Shown piece by piece: positions 6,064-7,636 of a stretch of DNA of 7,636 nt. Each line of letters opens with the position of its first letter. Position 1 is the first letter of the stretch. The notes beneath the pieces were generated by a model that saw only the letters and a list, made by a program, of their open reading frames with translations, was not told the origin of the DNA and did no database searches. The DNA lies in contig CAJQPV010000176.1 of NCBI GenBank assembly GCA_905480305.1, forward strand, positions 1-7,636, given 5' to 3'. The stretch is from an uncultured Gammaproteobacteria bacterium (GTDB lineage Bacteria; Pseudomonadota; Gammaproteobacteria; UBA9214). The position numbers were made by a program, and so were the translations under genes.

Positions 6064-6633
6064 ATGCCAGAGAAAGAAAATATGGTCGATGATGCCCGTG
6101 AGGATTTGGTCGGGGAGGGCGCTGAAGAAATTATTGAGGGCGGCGACGGTGAGCAGATGGACCATGCAGAATTGACGGTACTGCTGGAAGATGCGCGTGG
6201 CAAGGCGGACGAACACTGGGACCAGTGTGTGCGGCTGCAGGCCGAGATGGATAACCTGCGCAAGCGCAGCGAACGTGATCTCGTCAATGCACACAAGTAC
6301 GCACTGGAACGCTTTGCCGGCGAGTTGCTGCCGGTGAAAGACAGCCTGGAACTGGGGCTGGCAGCCTTTACAGCTGAAAATGCAGATCCGGAGAAGCTCA
6401 AAGAGGGGGTTGAACTGACCCTGCAGATGCTGACAACCGCGATGGACAAATCCGCGATCACCGAGGTGAATCCGGAGAATGAGCCGTTCAATCCCGATTT
6501 CCACCAGGCGATGTCCATGCAGGAACGTGATGATGTGGCGCCAAATACCGTGGTGACGGTGGTGCAGAAGGGTTATCTGCTGAACGAGCGGCTGATTCGT
6601 CCGGCGATGGTGATCGTGGCAAAGGCTCCCTAG
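6064..6633 (+). CDS. grpE: GrpE, nucleotide exchange factor of DnaK
   Basis: The product is 189 residues (E. coli GrpE: 197). The first 35 residues are strongly acidic and probably disordered. A long helix follows, with L-Q-A-E-M-D-N-L-R-K-R-S-E-R-D at about 58-72, then Y-A-L-E-R-F-A-G-E-L-L-P-V-K-D-S-L-E-L-G-L. The C-terminal beta-domain carries P-F-N-P-D-F-H-Q-A-M-S-M at 141-152 and the GrpE signature V-V-Q-K-G-Y-L-L-N-E-R-L-I-R-P-A-M-V-I-V at the end. GrpE dimers open the DnaK nucleotide cleft to release ADP. The ATG at 6064 is chosen because GGAG at 6053-6056 lies 7 nt upstream; the in-frame GTG at 6001 would add 21 residues unlike any GrpE. It is 89 bp downstream of hrcA, with its own sigma-32-like promoter, and 129 bp upstream of dnaK. 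Confidence 0.97.
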   Translation: MPEKENMVDDAREDLVGEGAEEIIEGGDGEQMDHAELTVLLEDARGKADEHWDQCVRLQAEMDNLRKRSERDLVNAHKYALERFAGELLPVKDSLELGLAAFTAENADPEKLKEGVELTLQMLTTAMDKSAITEVNPENEPFNPDFHQAMSMQERDDVAPNTVVTVVQKGYLLNERLIRPAMVIVAKAP

Positions 6634-6636
6634 TCA

Positions 6637-6702
6637 CCTTAAGGCAGTGAACTAAATGGCGAGGCGGGCTTGAATTTTCAGATTACCGCCCCCAACTTAA
6701 GG
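6637..6702 (+). repeat. Nested inverted repeats in the grpE–dnaK gap
   Basis: CCTTAAG at 6637-6643 is the reverse complement of CTTAAGG at 6696-6702, and inside them GGCGG (6663-6667) pairs with CCGCC (6686-6690). A grpE–dnaK read-through transcript could fold these into a two-tier hairpin. No T-run follows, so it is not a classic terminator. CTTAAG is itself palindromic, so the outer match could be partly chance. The right-hand arms overlap the -10 element of the proposed dnaK promoter. Confidence 0.3.
6669..6697 (+). promoter_or_regulatory. Candidate sigma-32 (RpoH) heat-shock promoter for dnaK
   Basis: A -35 element CTTGAAT (6669-6675) and a -10 element CCCCAACT (6690-6697) are separated by 14 bp, which fits the sigma-32 consensus CTTGAAA, 11-16 bp, CCCCATNT with two mismatches. 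The -35 sequence is identical to the one proposed before grpE. Transcription would start near 6704, giving an AU-rich leader of about 58 nt before the dnaK ATG. It would make dnaK (and any genes downstream) heat-inducible separately from grpE. Confidence 0.6.
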
Positions 6703-6762
6703 GTTATAGGTTCTTAGAATTATATTTATACATATCAGACAGTTACTTGGAGATTAGAGAAA

Positions 6763-7636
6763 ATGGGAAAAATTATCGGAATCGACCTGGGTACCACCAA
6801 CTCCTGCGTGGCAGTGATGGAAGGTGGCGAGGCCCGGGTAATCGAGAATAGCGAGGGTGATCGCACCACCCCGTCCATCGTCGGTTTTATCGAGGGTGGC
6901 GAAGTACTGGTGGGTCAGGCGGCCAAGCGTCAGGCAGTGACCAATCCCACCAATACCCTGTTTGCAGTCAAGCGGTTGATCGGGCGTCGTTTTGACGAAG
7001 AGGTAGTGCAGCGTGACATCGACCTGGTTTCTTACAAAATTGTAAAAGCCGACAACGGTGACGCCTGGGTAGAGGCACAGGGCAAGCGCATGGCGCCGCC
7101 GGAAGTGGCTGCCCGTGTGCTGCAAAAGATGAAGAGCACCGCCGAGGATTACCTTGGCGAGGAAGTAACCGAGGCTGTTATTACGGTGCCGGCTTATTTT
7201 AACGATTCACAGCGCCAGGCAACCAAGGATGCCGGCCGTATTGCCGGTCTGGACGTCAAGCGCATTATCAATGAGCCGACGGCAGCAGCGCTGGCCTACG
7301 GTATGGACAAGAAGCGCGGTGACCAGAAGCTCGCCGTGTATGACCTGGGTGGTGGCACGTTTGACGTCTCCATTATTGAAATTGCCGATGTCGATGGCGA
7401 ACACCAGTTTGAAGTGCTGTCTACCAACGGTGATACCTTCCTCGGTGGTGAGGATTTTGACAAGCGCCTGATTGATTACCTGGCCGATGAATTCCAGAAG
7501 GACCAGGGCATGGATCTGCGCGGTGATCCGCTCGCCATGCAGCGCCTGAAAGAAGGTGCGGAGAAGGCCAAGATTGAACTGTCCTCCAGTCAGCAGACCG
7601 ATGTGAACCTGCCGTACATTACGGCGGATGCCAGTG
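6763..7636 (+). CDS. dnaK: DnaK (Hsp70), N-terminal part (3' end outside window)
   Basis: Translation from the ATG at 6763 gives 291 full codons and one extra base before the window ends; a full DnaK has about 640 residues. What is present is most of the nucleotide-binding domain: phosphate-1 motif I-D-L-G-T-T-N-S at 7-14, [10 protein letters not shown] at 31-40, K70 (the catalytic lysine position), [12 protein letters not shown] at 140-151, [11 protein letters not shown] at 170-180, and D-L-G-G-G-T-F-D at 194-201, with T199 at the autophosphorylation position of E. coli DnaK. DnaK is the cytosolic ATP-driven chaperone working with DnaJ and GrpE. GGAG at 6749-6752 lies 10 nt before the start. 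dnaJ would be expected next, but is outside the window. Confidence 0.98.
   Translation, partial: MGKIIGIDLGTTNSCVAVMEGGEARVIENSEGDRTTPSIVGFIEGGEVLVGQAAKRQAVTNPTNTLFAVKRLIGRRFDEEVVQRDIDLVSYKIVKADNGDAWVEAQGKRMAPPEVAARVLQKMKSTAEDYLGEEVTEAVITVPAYFNDSQRQATKDAGRIAGLDVKRIINEPTAAALAYGMDKKRGDQKLAVYDLGGGTFDVSIIEIADVDGEHQFEVLSTNGDTFLGGEDFDKRLIDYLADEFQKDQGMDLRGDPLAMQRLKEGAEKAKIELSSSQQTDVNLPYITADAS

Noticed and set aside
5913..6518. Long minus-strand open frame (about 200 codons) opposite grpE
   Set aside because: The serine-rich product, lack of any family motif and complete overlap with grpE and its promoter region mark it as a shadow.

Overview
The window is a conserved chromosomal housekeeping block from a gammaproteobacterium. 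The order bamE–fur–recN–nadK–hrcA–grpE–dnaK, preceded by ratA–ratB, combines two layouts I know from memory: the enterobacterial grpE/nadK/recN/bamE/ratB/ratA cluster, and the Pseudomonas layout in which fur sits head to head with the bamE homologue omlA. The presence of hrcA with a CIRCE operator excludes E. coli-like enterics. It points instead to a deeper-branching gammaproteobacterium, for example a Chromatiales-like lineage. That placement is inference; no species can be named from this sequence alone.

Layout, left to right. (1) Positions 1-1111, plus strand: the 3' end of a sodium:neurotransmitter-symporter (NSS) type transporter, then ratA (TTG start) and ratB, tightly packed and probably cotranscribed. 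(2) Positions 1142-1621, minus strand: bamE, an outer-membrane lipoprotein of the BAM complex, convergent with ratB. (3) Positions 1707-2117, plus strand: fur (TTG start), divergent from bamE across an 85-bp shared control region. (4) Positions 2142-3860 and 3907-4782, minus strand: recN and nadK, read in the order nadK then recN. (5) Positions 4783-4930: a 148-bp divergent control region holding a CIRCE operator, a candidate nadK promoter and an imperfect stem-loop in the nadK leader. (6) Positions 4931-7636, plus strand: hrcA, grpE and the first 291 codons of dnaK, which runs off the right edge.

The most interesting feature is the heat-shock control. HrcA's operator (CIRCE) lies in front of hrcA. 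In addition, sigma-32 (RpoH)-type promoter sequences can be read directly before grpE, overlapping the last codons of hrcA, and again in the grpE–dnaK gap. This suggests a hybrid circuit in which the repressor is under CIRCE control while the chaperone genes also have their own RpoH promoters. Because the CIRCE also overlaps the predicted start of nadK transcription, HrcA could affect NADP supply.

All protein genes belong to well-known families and are intact, apart from the two cut by the window edges. I see no mobile element, CRISPR array, tRNA, rRNA or defence system. No gene-free stretch exceeds 150 bases. I found no wholly novel system; the findings are regulatory details.
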